From positions 264,024-328,023 of the forward strand of contig NZ_AEDD01000004.1 in NCBI RefSeq assembly GCF_000179615.1: a stretch of DNA of 64,000 bases, read 5' to 3'. Source of the stretch: Paenibacillus curdlanolyticus YK9. Its GTDB lineage: Bacteria > Bacillota > Bacilli > Paenibacillales > Paenibacillaceae. Each line of letters begins with the position of its first letter. Positions within the stretch are counted from its first letter, which is position 1. The position numbers and the translations under genes were made by a program. This document shows positions 44,945 to 52,046 of the stretch, piece by piece. Under the pieces are notes generated by a model. It searched no databases and was not told the origin of the DNA. It saw nothing but the letters and a program-made list of their open reading frames with translations.

Positions 44945-45517
44945 ATGCTGCGTTCTAATCGAGATAAACAACAAAACTATGAGTTAGTCTCCATTGAAGA
45001 TTTAGTTCCCGCTGATCATATGCTCCGCAAGATTGATAAGTATATTGACTTTTCTTTCATCGATGAGAAAGTACGCCACCTTTACTGCCAAGATAACGGA
45101 CGTCCAGCCATCGACCCCCTCGTGCTGTTCAAGATGATTTTCCTGGGTTACTTCTACGGCATTCGTTCTGAGCGTCAGTTGGAACGCGAAGTTCAAACCA
45201 ACCTCGCCTATCGTTGGTTTCTTGGGCTTGGACTTGCTGACCGAGTCCCTGATCACACGACCATTAGCTGGAACCGGCGAACCCGATTCAAAGATACGTC
45301 TGTGTTCCAAGATATTTTTGATGAGATTGTACTTCAGGCTGTGTCGCATCGAATGATTGGCGGACGTGTACTGATCTCCGATTCAACTCATGTAAAGGCC
45401 AATGCGAATAAACATAAATACACGAGAGAGCAAGTGCAACAGAACACGCGGGATTACGTGGATGAACTGAATGCGGCGGTAGAAGCAGACCGTAAATCGC
45501 AAGGAAAAAAGCGCTAA
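44945..45517 (+). CDS. IS1182-family transposase, N-terminal frame
   Basis: 190 residues from ATG 44945. It carries the InsH/DUF772-like N-terminal region (NYELVSIEDLVPADHMLRKID and IRSERQLEREVQTNLAYRWFLGL) and the first catalytic Asp in LISDSTHVKANA. A perfect TATAAT lies at 44908-44913. The frame closes at TAA 45515-45517 just after a run of six A and a G. The remainder of the enzyme is in the -1 frame from 45532. Confidence 0.9.
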   Translation: MLRSNRDKQQNYELVSIEDLVPADHMLRKIDKYIDFSFIDEKVRHLYCQDNGRPAIDPLVLFKMIFLGYFYGIRSERQLEREVQTNLAYRWFLGLGLADRVPDHTTISWNRRTRFKDTSVFQDIFDEIVLQAVSHRMIGGRVLISDSTHVKANANKHKYTREQVQQNTRDYVDELNAAVEADRKSQGKKR

Positions 45518-45531
45518 AACCACGGGAGGAG

Positions 45532-46296
45532 GTGACGGAAGACAAGGAAGTAAAGGTTAGCACGACTGATCCGGACAGCGGGTATATGTACCGAGAAGGT
45601 AAGCCGGAAGGCTTCTTCTACTTGGATCATCGCACAGTTGATGTGAAGTACAACCTTGTTACCGATGTTTTCGTCACCGCCGGCAATGTCCATGATTCCG
45701 TGCCATATCTTTCACGTTTAGACCGTCAACTCCAGCGTTTTGGGTTTGCAGTAGAGGCAGTTGCATTGGATTCCGGCTATTTGACGACTCCGATTTGCAA
45801 AGGATTAGAGAAGCGTAAAATTTTTGGTGTCATTGCACATCGACGATTCCATCCCACACAAGGCTTACATCCAAAATGGAAGTTTATCTATGATGCAGAA
45901 CGTGATTTGTATGTTTGCCCGCAGCAGCAAGAACTGTCATACCGAACAACAGATCGACATGGCTACCGGCATTATGCGTCGGATCCAAAACAATGTGAAA
46001 CATGTCCGATGCTGGAGCAATGTACACGTTCCGCAACAAAACGAAAAGTGATCACCAGGCATATTTGGGAAGACAGTAAAGAACAAGTGCGATTAAACCG
46101 CCTCAGTAAGTCGGGCAAAAGGCTCTACAAAAAGAGAAAAGAAACGATTGAGCGAAGCTTCGCGGATGCTAAACAGCTCCACGGGTTTCGCTATTGCCGT
46201 TTGCGGGGGTTAAACAACGTGATGGAACAAGCATTGATGACCGCTGCGGTGCAGAACATGAAAAAGATTGCCCTCCACCTCGAAAGGAGGGCGTAA
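45532..46296 (+). CDS. IS1182-family transposase, C-terminal frame
   Basis: About 254 residues in the -1 frame relative to the first part. It holds the second catalytic Asp (AVALDSGYLTT), the zinc-ribbon-like CxxC pair (YVCPQQQEL, CETCPMLEQCT) and the catalytic Glu region ETIERSFADAKQLHGFRY. Read through the A AAA AAG heptamer with a -1 shift, the two parts join as GKKALKPREEVTEDK, giving a typical full-length transposase of about 450 residues. A GGAGGAG just before 45532 could alternatively start this part separately. Confidence 0.88.
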   Translation: MTEDKEVKVSTTDPDSGYMYREGKPEGFFYLDHRTVDVKYNLVTDVFVTAGNVHDSVPYLSRLDRQLQRFGFAVEAVALDSGYLTTPICKGLEKRKIFGVIAHRRFHPTQGLHPKWKFIYDAERDLYVCPQQQELSYRTTDRHGYRHYASDPKQCETCPMLEQCTRSATKRKVITRHIWEDSKEQVRLNRLSKSGKRLYKKRKETIERSFADAKQLHGFRYCRLRGLNNVMEQALMTAAVQNMKKIALHLERRA

Positions 46297-46390
46297 GGCG
46301 TTAAACCACCCTTTTTGCCTTTAAATACAGCTTCGATAAAACAAAGAGAAACCCAGCGTTTTGAAAAAACGTGGGTTTCTCCACAATCTG

Positions 46391-46419
46391 AAAAGAGCAG
46401 TCATAATGACTGCTCTTTT
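46391..46419. terminator. Terminator hairpin, right copy of the 29-bp duplication
   Basis: Identical to 44808-44836. Sequence beyond it (46420 onward) is the original chromosome that followed the phosphatase terminator. Confidence 0.92.
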
Positions 46420-46507
46420 GTTTGTTGGTTGGTTTGGTTATCGCACCACGATGGCGGATTTGCGTTTACTAATTAGTGGAGCTAGGTCTGTTCGCTCAGA
46501 CATTGAC

Positions 46508-46533
46508 CATTGGGTATGACCGTTGGGTATGAA
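46508..46533. repeat. Short 13-bp tandem repeat
   Basis: CCATTGGGTATGA is followed directly by CCGTTGGGTATGA, one mismatch. It lies just left of the four-arm element E. Confidence 0.6.
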
Positions 46534-46541
46534 CGCTAACG

Positions 46542-46724
46542 TAACGGACCTCAGGGGCGCTATTCGGGGTAAAATGCGCCTTTTCTACCTGTAACGGACC
46601 CAGCAGACCTTATACGGCTTAATATTGATCCAAATGCGGGCATTTCCCTTGAATAAAGGCTCCTGAGTCCGTTAGAAATCTTTTGACGCGCTAATGTGCC
46701 AAATAACGGCTGTACGGTCCGTTG
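46542..46724. repeat. Four-arm element E (AACGGACC type)
   Basis: Four arms beginning YAACGGAC(C/T), each continuing about 17 bp with CAG, GCC and TTATT-like blocks. Arms 1 and 2 start at 46542 and 46592 on plus; arms 3 and 4 start at 46674 and 46724 on minus. Both pairs are centred exactly on 46633. The arms are not palindromic themselves, unlike those of elements A-D. Arm 4 begins at the junction with the IS110-like element. Confidence 0.85.
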
Positions 46725-46767
46725 CTATGAACGTTTTAGTCAATTCTCCAGTATTTCCATGCAGTTT

Positions 46768-46966
46768 CTCAAGCACTAAGCGCGGGAGCAAATATGCGAG
46801 CGACGGTTGGCACGCTGCTATCCGTGGGTTGGTTACCACATTTTATGCCTTCGTCAAAGAGAGCGATCACAAGCTAGCAACGCACGTTCAGTTTTTCAAC
46901 TTAGTGCAAACGGACCACGTGGATTCTCTCTTGAACCTTCGTTTGCTCCCGGGCCTAGTGCTCGAG
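46768..46966 (-). ncRNA. Candidate bridge RNA of the IS110-family element
   Basis: A 25-nt inverted repeat (46942-46966 with 46768-46792; 22 identities) closes a 199-nt region 40 bp after the transposase stop. On the minus strand two of the three mismatches become G-U pairs, so transcription in the transposase direction is favoured. Inside, GAGAG/CTCTC and GCAC/GTGC stems enclose an internal loop whose 5' strand has GGUCCGUU and whose 3' strand has GUUGCUAGC. A second hairpin region (GTGG/CCAC) follows. The layout matches a two-loop bridge RNA encoded at the 3' side, as in the IS1111 subgroup. Confidence 0.6.
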
Positions 46967-47005
46967 ATTGTTTTTCTTTCTGGCGTGTTTGAATACAGCC
47001 TAGAA

Positions 47006-48124
47006 CTAGGCTAAATTTGTTTGGTCACAGGTGCGAGCGGCCGCCCATATAAAACCAGCCAATTCACGAGCGACTGCTCCAATTGCCACATTTTTGTGCT
47101 TATTCATTCCAAAAACAAGCCGGCGATACTTCTTATGCAATCTCTCTTGCGCTTTCCAGGACAGCAGTTGCAAGTTGGGCGGCATGCCATCTAACCGTTT
47201 TGCCAATTCCCCTTTTACCGATGGGCGGTGACGGTAACTCCAGGCAGACTCTACCAAGGCTCGCCTTAAATGAGGGTTGCCGGCTCTTGTCATGCCTCCT
47301 CTTTTTACACTTTGCCCTGTCGAGTGTTCGCGCGGAACTAAGCCTAAATAGGCCATTAATTGCGCAGGTGACCGGAAGCGCTCAAACGAGTCAATCTCGG
47401 CGGCGATTGTAATTGCCGTAAGCAAAGCGACGCCGCGCAGGGACTGCAAGGCCTGAATAATTGACGCATGAGGGCCTTGGGTGCCTAATTGGAATAGTGC
47501 TTTTTCAATTCGCGCCATGCGTTGTTCAATTTCTTCGAGGGCATGCAGCATCTCAGTAAAGCAAAATTGCAGCGCCTCTTGTTCAAAAGTAAGCTGTCCA
47601 AGCCACTCCCGATACTTTTTGGTCCACCGACGTTTTATCGTTACGGGCGGATGGATCTGGTGACGAAGCAAAAACTTCAAAATGCGTTGTGCAGCGCGGT
47701 GCTTGTCTTCTTTCGCAGCTTCACGAGTACGAACAAGGTCTCGCAACGCTTCGCTGTCACGCGATGGAACATGAATAGGCGTCAGTTCTCCTGCACGGAA
47801 TAGTCGAGCGAGTTGCACCGCGTCTCGACGATCGGTTTTAATGTGATCGCCTGGTCGTTTCGGGATGAGAGAGGGAGCAATGACGACACAGCTAGCGCCC
47901 ATTGTTTCAATCCAGCGATAGGTTTCGTAGCCAGTCGGCCCAGCCTCGTAACAAAACGAAAGGCTTCCCGCCGGACCTAACTCTTTGATTAGTTTTCGAA
48001 GGGCAGCCGGGGTATGCGCAACGGTTCCGTAGTAACGAGGCGCTTCTCTTCCCTCGTCAGCAATAGCAACAGAAATTTTTTCTTTGGACACATCTAAACC
48101 GATGTATTTTGTGGCAGAATGCAT
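47006..48124 (-). CDS. IS110-family transposase (DEDD recombinase)
   Basis: 372 residues from ATG 48124, with AAAGGAGA upstream; the longer reading to 48181 is in the leader. The RuvC-like DEDD domain starts with YIGLDVSKEKISVAIAD and includes FCYEAGPTGYETYRW and KTDRRDAVQLARLFRAGE. A coiled region follows. The C-terminal Transposase_20 domain has LRGVALLTAITIAAEIDSF and the serine-bearing stretch YLGLVPREHSTGQSVKRGGMTRAGN. IS110 recombinases use a DEDD and a serine active site guided by a bridge RNA. The gene looks intact. Confidence 0.95.
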   Translation of the reverse strand: MHSATKYIGLDVSKEKISVAIADEGREAPRYYGTVAHTPAALRKLIKELGPAGSLSFCYEAGPTGYETYRWIETMGASCVVIAPSLIPKRPGDHIKTDRRDAVQLARLFRAGELTPIHVPSRDSEALRDLVRTREAAKEDKHRAAQRILKFLLRHQIHPPVTIKRRWTKKYREWLGQLTFEQEALQFCFTEMLHALEEIEQRMARIEKALFQLGTQGPHASIIQALQSLRGVALLTAITIAAEIDSFERFRSPAQLMAYLGLVPREHSTGQSVKRGGMTRAGNPHLRRALVESAWSYRHRPSVKGELAKRLDGMPPNLQLLSWKAQERLHKKYRRLVFGMNKHKNVAIGAVARELAGFIWAAARTCDQTNLA

Positions 48125-48125
48125 A

Positions 48126-48221
48126 GTAACAGCTCTCCTTTTGCTTGTAGCTCTGAAAATGGTGGTTTTCACACTATCCATTTTTAACCTACGACCTGAA
48201 GCAAATACGGAGAGCTGTTAC
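48126..48221 (-). promoter_or_regulatory. Leader hairpin sequestering the IS110 transposase ribosome site
   Basis: GTAACAGCTCTCC and GGAGAGCTGTTAC (48209-48221 and 48126-48138) are perfect 13-nt complements. The second, in the minus-strand transcript, contains the GGAGA ribosome site of the transposase. Transcripts entering from outside would fold and block translation. Confidence 0.65.
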
Positions 48222-48255
48222 TTATTTACGTTCATCATAGCTAGCCGCCCGCGGC

Positions 48256-48374
48256 CTGCCGTCTTCCGCATGTTCTCTAGCCGCCGTCGTATGCTGCCCG
48301 CCGTATGCCGCAAGTTGTCTGCGATCTGCCGTCTGCCGTCTATCGGCTGTCGTTTGCCGCGTGTTGCCCGCCGC
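48256..48374. repeat. Degenerate heptanucleotide tandem array (CTGCCGT)
   Basis: Seventeen in-phase 7-bp units with consensus CTGCCGT; positions 3 and 6 are G in most units. It lies between the IS110 end and the lactonase stop. Confidence 0.7.
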
Positions 48375-48446
48375 CCTCTGCCATCTACCGCATGCTGCTT
48401 CGCGCCGATGCTTTCGCCTTTTCCCGAGATGCACGCGACGGTCAGC

Positions 48447-49553
48447 TTATGGGCGCAGGCGGATGCACACGGGCTTCCGCAGCTCGACATGTTCATCCGT
48501 CAACGTCGGGCGGCCTTCGCCATCAATGGCGAGGACCGCAACCCGGTCAGATTCCTGATTCGCCGTCAGCAGCCACTGGCCGCCGGGGATCAGCTGGAAG
48601 TGGCGCGGCGACTGGCCGCCGGATGGCGTATGGCCAATTGCTGCGAGCAGGCCGTCCTCACCGATGCGGAATGATGCGATGCTGTCATGTCCGCGGTTCG
48701 AGCCGTACAGGTACCGTCCGTCTGCGGATACGGCAACCTCTGCGCAAGTATTTTCGCCCGTAAAGGTCGTCGGCAGCGTCGTAATCGTCTGACGATGTGC
48801 TAAGCTGCCGTCCGCCGCGTTCAACTGGAATACGGCGATCGCACTCGTCAGCTCTTCGATCACGTAGACGATAGGCTGAATCGGATGGAATGCCAAATGG
48901 CGCGGGCCCGTACCTGGCGTAACGCGCGTGCGCGATTGCTCGGATAACGTTCCGTTCGTCCGATCCAATCGGTACGCGTACACGGCGTCCGTGCCGAGAT
49001 CGTTAACGAGGTAGAGATCAGTCTGCGGTACCGCATAGATGGAATGGGGGTGCGAGCCCTGCTGTCGATCCGGATTTACGCTGCTGCCCGTATGGGTCAC
49101 GCTATGCGAAGCCGGTCCTACTGCGCCGTCTGCACCAATCGGATAGACGCTGATCGGGCCGCCGCCATAGTTGACGAGCAGCAGCCATTGGCCAGACGCA
49201 TCGAGCGCGAGATGGCAAGGCGAATCGCCGCCGGAAGGCTGGCGATTAATCTCTGCGAGCTTTTCCGCTGATGAAGGCGATTGCGAGCTGCTGTCCGCGA
49301 CAAGCTCCTCCGAACAACCAGTGAATCGATAAGCCACGATCGCTCCCTCTCCCAGCTCGCTCACCGCGTACAGCCTCTGTTTAGCGCTATCCAGCGCAAC
49401 AAACGAAGGGTTTTCGACGCCTGCCTGACCTTCGGCACGGTGCAGCTTGCCGCTCTCTGTATCAAAGGTTAGCAGATGAATAGCGTCATGCTCTGATGTG
49501 TTGTATGAGCCTACGACGAGACGATGAATGGTTTGGTTCGTTGCTTGCTGCAT
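48447..49553 (-). CDS. Lactonase-family beta-propeller (6-phosphogluconolactonase-like)
   Basis: 368 residues, with GGGAGAGG eight bases before the ATG. Seven-bladed propeller of the PF10282 family: VENPSFVALDSAKQRLYAVSE, PCHLALDASGQWLLLVNYGGG, PHSIYAVPQTDLYLVNDLGTDAVYAY, GPRHLAFHPIQPIVYVIEELTS and a C-terminal SPRHFQLIPGGQWLLTANQESDRV. It is cytoplasmic and may hydrolyse 6-phosphogluconolactone (Pgl type) or another sugar lactone. It lies downstream of the GH130 gene on the same strand but beyond a terminator. Confidence 0.9.
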   Translation of the reverse strand: MQQATNQTIHRLVVGSYNTSEHDAIHLLTFDTESGKLHRAEGQAGVENPSFVALDSAKQRLYAVSELGEGAIVAYRFTGCSEELVADSSSQSPSSAEKLAEINRQPSGGDSPCHLALDASGQWLLLVNYGGGPISVYPIGADGAVGPASHSVTHTGSSVNPDRQQGSHPHSIYAVPQTDLYLVNDLGTDAVYAYRLDRTNGTLSEQSRTRVTPGTGPRHLAFHPIQPIVYVIEELTSAIAVFQLNAADGSLAHRQTITTLPTTFTGENTCAEVAVSADGRYLYGSNRGHDSIASFRIGEDGLLAAIGHTPSGGQSPRHFQLIPGGQWLLTANQESDRVAVLAIDGEGRPTLTDEHVELRKPVCIRLRP

Positions 49554-49736
49554 CCTGTTGTCCTCTCCCTATACGGTCGTTTTTCTGCCAGCATACTTGG
49601 CGGGTGTACGGAAGTCAACCGAAGCGGCGGGAAGTAGACAATTGTATCCCATAAAATATAAAGAATAGAGGATATTCCCCCTATCCCTCATGTTCGCGCG
49701 TTCACATGCACATTCCCCTCCCTCCGTTTTCCCGCT

Positions 49737-49776
49737 AAAAAAGCAGCAATCCTCCGACAACGCGGCGAATTGCTGC
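49737..49776 (-). terminator. Terminator after the GH130 gene
   Basis: On minus, GCAGCAAT (49776-49769) pairs with ATTGCTGC (49750-49743), followed by TTTTTT (49742-49737). It separates GH130 from the lactonase gene. The rest of the 240-bp gap shows nothing else. Confidence 0.75.
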
Positions 49777-49795
49777 TCTACAGCACAACCTGTAA

Positions 49796-50983
49796 TTAAC
49801 GATTAACTGTGATTTGCGCATTGCGCTCGATCAGTGCAATGCGCTGCTGTACGCTGGCATACGAGCGCAGCCCGTCTTCCGGCGTATTCAGCACATAGTC
49901 CAGCAATTGGTCGATCGAGCTCGTCGCCACATGGCAGCGCGTGTCGGAGGACGCGTAGTAGATGAACACTTCGCCGTTCTCGCGCGCCACAACGCCGTTG
50001 CAGAACAGAACGTTAGATACGTCGCCGATACGCTCTTCGCCCTCCGGCGCCATAAGATGGCCGCTCGGGCGGTGCGTGATTTCCCATGGCTTGTTCAGAT
50101 CCGCCGCGAGGAACGCATACAGCACGTAACGCAGTCCTGCCGCCGTGTTGCGAACGCCGTGCGCGATCGTCAGCCAGCCTTTATCCGTTTTGATCGGCGC
50201 AGGCCCCATGCCGTTCTTCACTTCTTTGATCGTATGATACTGCTTCGGATCGATGACGATTTCTTCTGCGATAACCGCGTTTTCCATATTGTCAGCCAGA
50301 CCCCAGCCAATGCCGCCCGCGCTGCCCACCTCGACGAAGCCGTCGGAAGGACGCGTGTAGAACGCGTATTTGCCATTGACGAACTCCGGATGCAGGACGA
50401 CGTTGCGCTGCTGCGCGGATGGCGTTTTCAGGTCAGCAAGACGTTCCCATGTTTTCAAATCCTTCGTCCGCGTAATGCCGCATTGCGCAACCGCGCTCGA
50501 CATGTCGCCGGCAGGCGCGTTTGGATCTTTGCGCTCCGTACAGAACAAGCCGTAGATCCAACCGTCCTCATGCTGAACCAAGCGCATATCGTATACGTTC
50601 GTATCCGGCTCATCCGTCTCTGGCAGCACGACAGGCTGATCCCAGAATTTGAAGCCGTCGATGCCGTTCTTGCTCTCTGCAATCGCGAAAAACGATTTGC
50701 GATCATAGCCTTCGACGCGGACCGCCAGATACACATTGCCGTTCAATTCAATCGCACCCGGGTTGAACGCGCAGTTCACGCCCAGACGCTCCTGCAAGAA
50801 AGGATTCGTTTCTTTATTAAAATCATAACGCCAGCTCAGCGGCGCGTGCTGTGCCGTTACGATTGGATATTTATACCGGTCCACGATGCCGTTGCCCAAG
50901 CCGTCAATCTCGTTCTTGCGGTCGATCAGCTGTTGGTGCTCGTTATGCAAAGCCTCAAAGCGGCTCTCGAATGATGCTGCCAT
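49796..50983 (-). CDS. GH130 glycoside phosphorylase (mannosyl-glucose phosphorylase type)
   Basis: 395 residues from ATG 50983; ATG 50989 is only three bases from the AGGAG site and is less likely. Five-bladed propeller with [39 protein letters not shown] and the catalytic Asp in [23 protein letters not shown]130 enzymes phosphorolyse beta-mannosides. The length and the [19 protein letters not shown] stretch resemble the 4-O-beta-mannosyl-glucose phosphorylase group (GH130_1), yielding mannose 1-phosphate and glucose. It is cytoplasmic and divergent from an AraC regulator that may control it. Confidence 0.87.
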   Translation of the reverse strand: MAASFESRFEALHNEHQQLIDRKNEIDGLGNGIVDRYKYPIVTAQHAPLSWRYDFNKETNPFLQERLGVNCAFNPGAIELNGNVYLAVRVEGYDRKSFFAIAESKNGIDGFKFWDQPVVLPETDEPDTNVYDMRLVQHEDGWIYGLFCTERKDPNAPAGDMSSAVAQCGITRTKDLKTWERLADLKTPSAQQRNVVLHPEFVNGKYAFYTRPSDGFVEVGSAGGIGWGLADNMENAVIAEEIVIDPKQYHTIKEVKNGMGPAPIKTDKGWLTIAHGVRNTAAGLRYVLYAFLAADLNKPWEITHRPSGHLMAPEGEERIGDVSNVLFCNGVVARENGEVFIYYASSDTRCHVATSSIDQLLDYVLNTPEDGLRSYASVQQRIALIERNAQITVNR

Positions 50984-51149
50984 ATTCATCGTCTCCTATC
51001 GAGTTGGAATGGGTGTAGTGAGCTTTCTTGTCCTATTCCATTGTGATATGATTAATCTTAAACCCGATAGGCACGATAATAAATGCCTTTTCCTATTCTC
51101 CATTTGCACTTTTGCGTTGCATTATACAGACATTCGGAGGCGCGTTTCG

Positions 51150-51965
51150 ATGTCCTTTTCGTTTGAAATTCCATTGCTTGGCGTCGACACGCCTCACCAC
51201 GTCGATTTTGTGATCGATCATACGAGGGGCGGCGGCGCTTATTTGCTGACCTGCTTTTCCACCCCATTCTTCATCCGAACGATCAATGGCATGGAGGTTG
51301 GGCAGCCCGGCGACTGCATTTTGCATGACCCGGCGTTTCCGCAATTTCATGGCACGGTGAAAGGAGAACAGGAAGGCTTTCGCAATGATTGGGTTTATGT
51401 AGAGGGGGATGGCATGCTGGAGCTGGCGAGGACGTACGGCATTCCGTTTAACACGCTCATTCGAACGGGCGAAAAACAACTCCTTGCCTCCCCCATTCGG
51501 ACCATCGAGTCGGAGCTGGCGCTGCGCAAGCCTTTTTGGAAGGAACGCATCGCGCTCGTCCTGCAGGAAGCGATGTTCATCATCGGCCGCCATCAGCAGC
51601 TTGCCTTGGAGCTTGAGCAATACAAACCCTCTGAACGGGAATATCGCAAAAGGTTTATCGAAGCCCGCTCCATCATCCATCAGCGATATGCTGAGCCGTG
51701 GGATGTGCAGCAAATGGGCAATCTCGTTAATTTAAGCGCTGTGCGATTTTCCGTGCTGTTCCAAACCTTTTTCCAGATCAGTCCCAAAGAGGATCTCATT
51801 ATGAAGCGGATCGAGGAAGCCAAGCTGCTCCTCCATACGACCAACGACAGCGTAGAGCAAATTAGCGCCGCTTGCGGCTTCAATAGTTTGTATTATTTTT
51901 CCCGGATATTCAAAATCAAAGTCGGCTGCTCACCTGCGCACTATCGCAAAAGGCTGGGGGGCTGA
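51150..51965 (+). CDS. AraC-family transcriptional regulator
   Basis: 271 residues from ATG 51150, with CGGAGG nine bases upstream. An N-terminal cupin-like sensing domain (about 1-130, with TPFFIRTINGMEVGQPGDCILHDP) is followed by a C-terminal AraC domain (about 170-271, with WDVQQMGNLVNLSAVRFSVLFQTFFQISP and DSVEQISAACGFNSLYYFSRIFKIKVGCSPAHYRK). The divergent position to GH130 suggests it senses a sugar and controls that gene. Confidence 0.92.
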   Translation: MSFSFEIPLLGVDTPHHVDFVIDHTRGGGAYLLTCFSTPFFIRTINGMEVGQPGDCILHDPAFPQFHGTVKGEQEGFRNDWVYVEGDGMLELARTYGIPFNTLIRTGEKQLLASPIRTIESELALRKPFWKERIALVLQEAMFIIGRHQQLALELEQYKPSEREYRKRFIEARSIIHQRYAEPWDVQQMGNLVNLSAVRFSVLFQTFFQISPKEDLIMKRIEEAKLLLHTTNDSVEQISAACGFNSLYYFSRIFKIKVGCSPAHYRKRLGG

Positions 51966-51973
51966 GCGGATTT

Positions 51974-52023
51974 AAAAAACGGCGATCCAGCTCATCAATT
52001 GATGAACGGATTGCCGCTTTTTT
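51974..52023 (+). terminator. Terminator after the AraC gene
   Basis: CGGCGATCC (51980-51988) pairs with GGATTGCCG (52008-52016) with an inner TCATCAATTGATGA hairpin; TTTTTT follows and AAAAAA precedes. It can act in both directions. Confidence 0.75.
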
Positions 52024-52046
52024 GCTATCGCGTGCTGGAAACAGCC

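Larger units (their letters stand above)
44837..46390 (+). mobile_element. IS1182-family insertion sequence, 1554 bp
   Basis: Terminal inverted repeats are CAGGCTGTCGAGAAAG at the left and CAGATTGTGGAGAAAC at the right end (reverse strand), matching at about 12 of 16 positions. It is bounded exactly by 29-bp direct repeats that are themselves a terminator hairpin. IS1182 elements are known for palindromic targets and long duplications. The transposase is split into two frames. An internal terminator-like hairpin near the right end (CCCACGTTTTTTC region) could block outward transcription. Confidence 0.92.
46725..48240 (-). mobile_element. IS110-family element, 1516 bp
   Basis: In transposase orientation the element starts CTATGATGAACGTAAA (from 48240) and ends CGTTCATAG (46725), so the termini share an inverted CTATGA..ACGT. 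Removing it joins GGTCCGTTG to CTAGCCGCC, with CT present at both junctions on plus and no longer duplication, as expected for IS110-type recombination. It contains a DEDD transposase and a structured non-coding region downstream of it. Boundaries are inferred from these features, not from a comparison with an empty site. Confidence 0.75.

Noticed and set aside
46694-47014. Plus-strand ORF of 106 codons
   Set aside because: It runs across the edge of element E, the IS110 end and the bridge RNA candidate on the opposite strand, with no ribosome site or family resemblance.
48084-48674. Plus-strand ORFs across the heptamer array
   Set aside because: Open only because of GC-rich repeats; they overlap the lactonase gene and the IS110 leader antisense.
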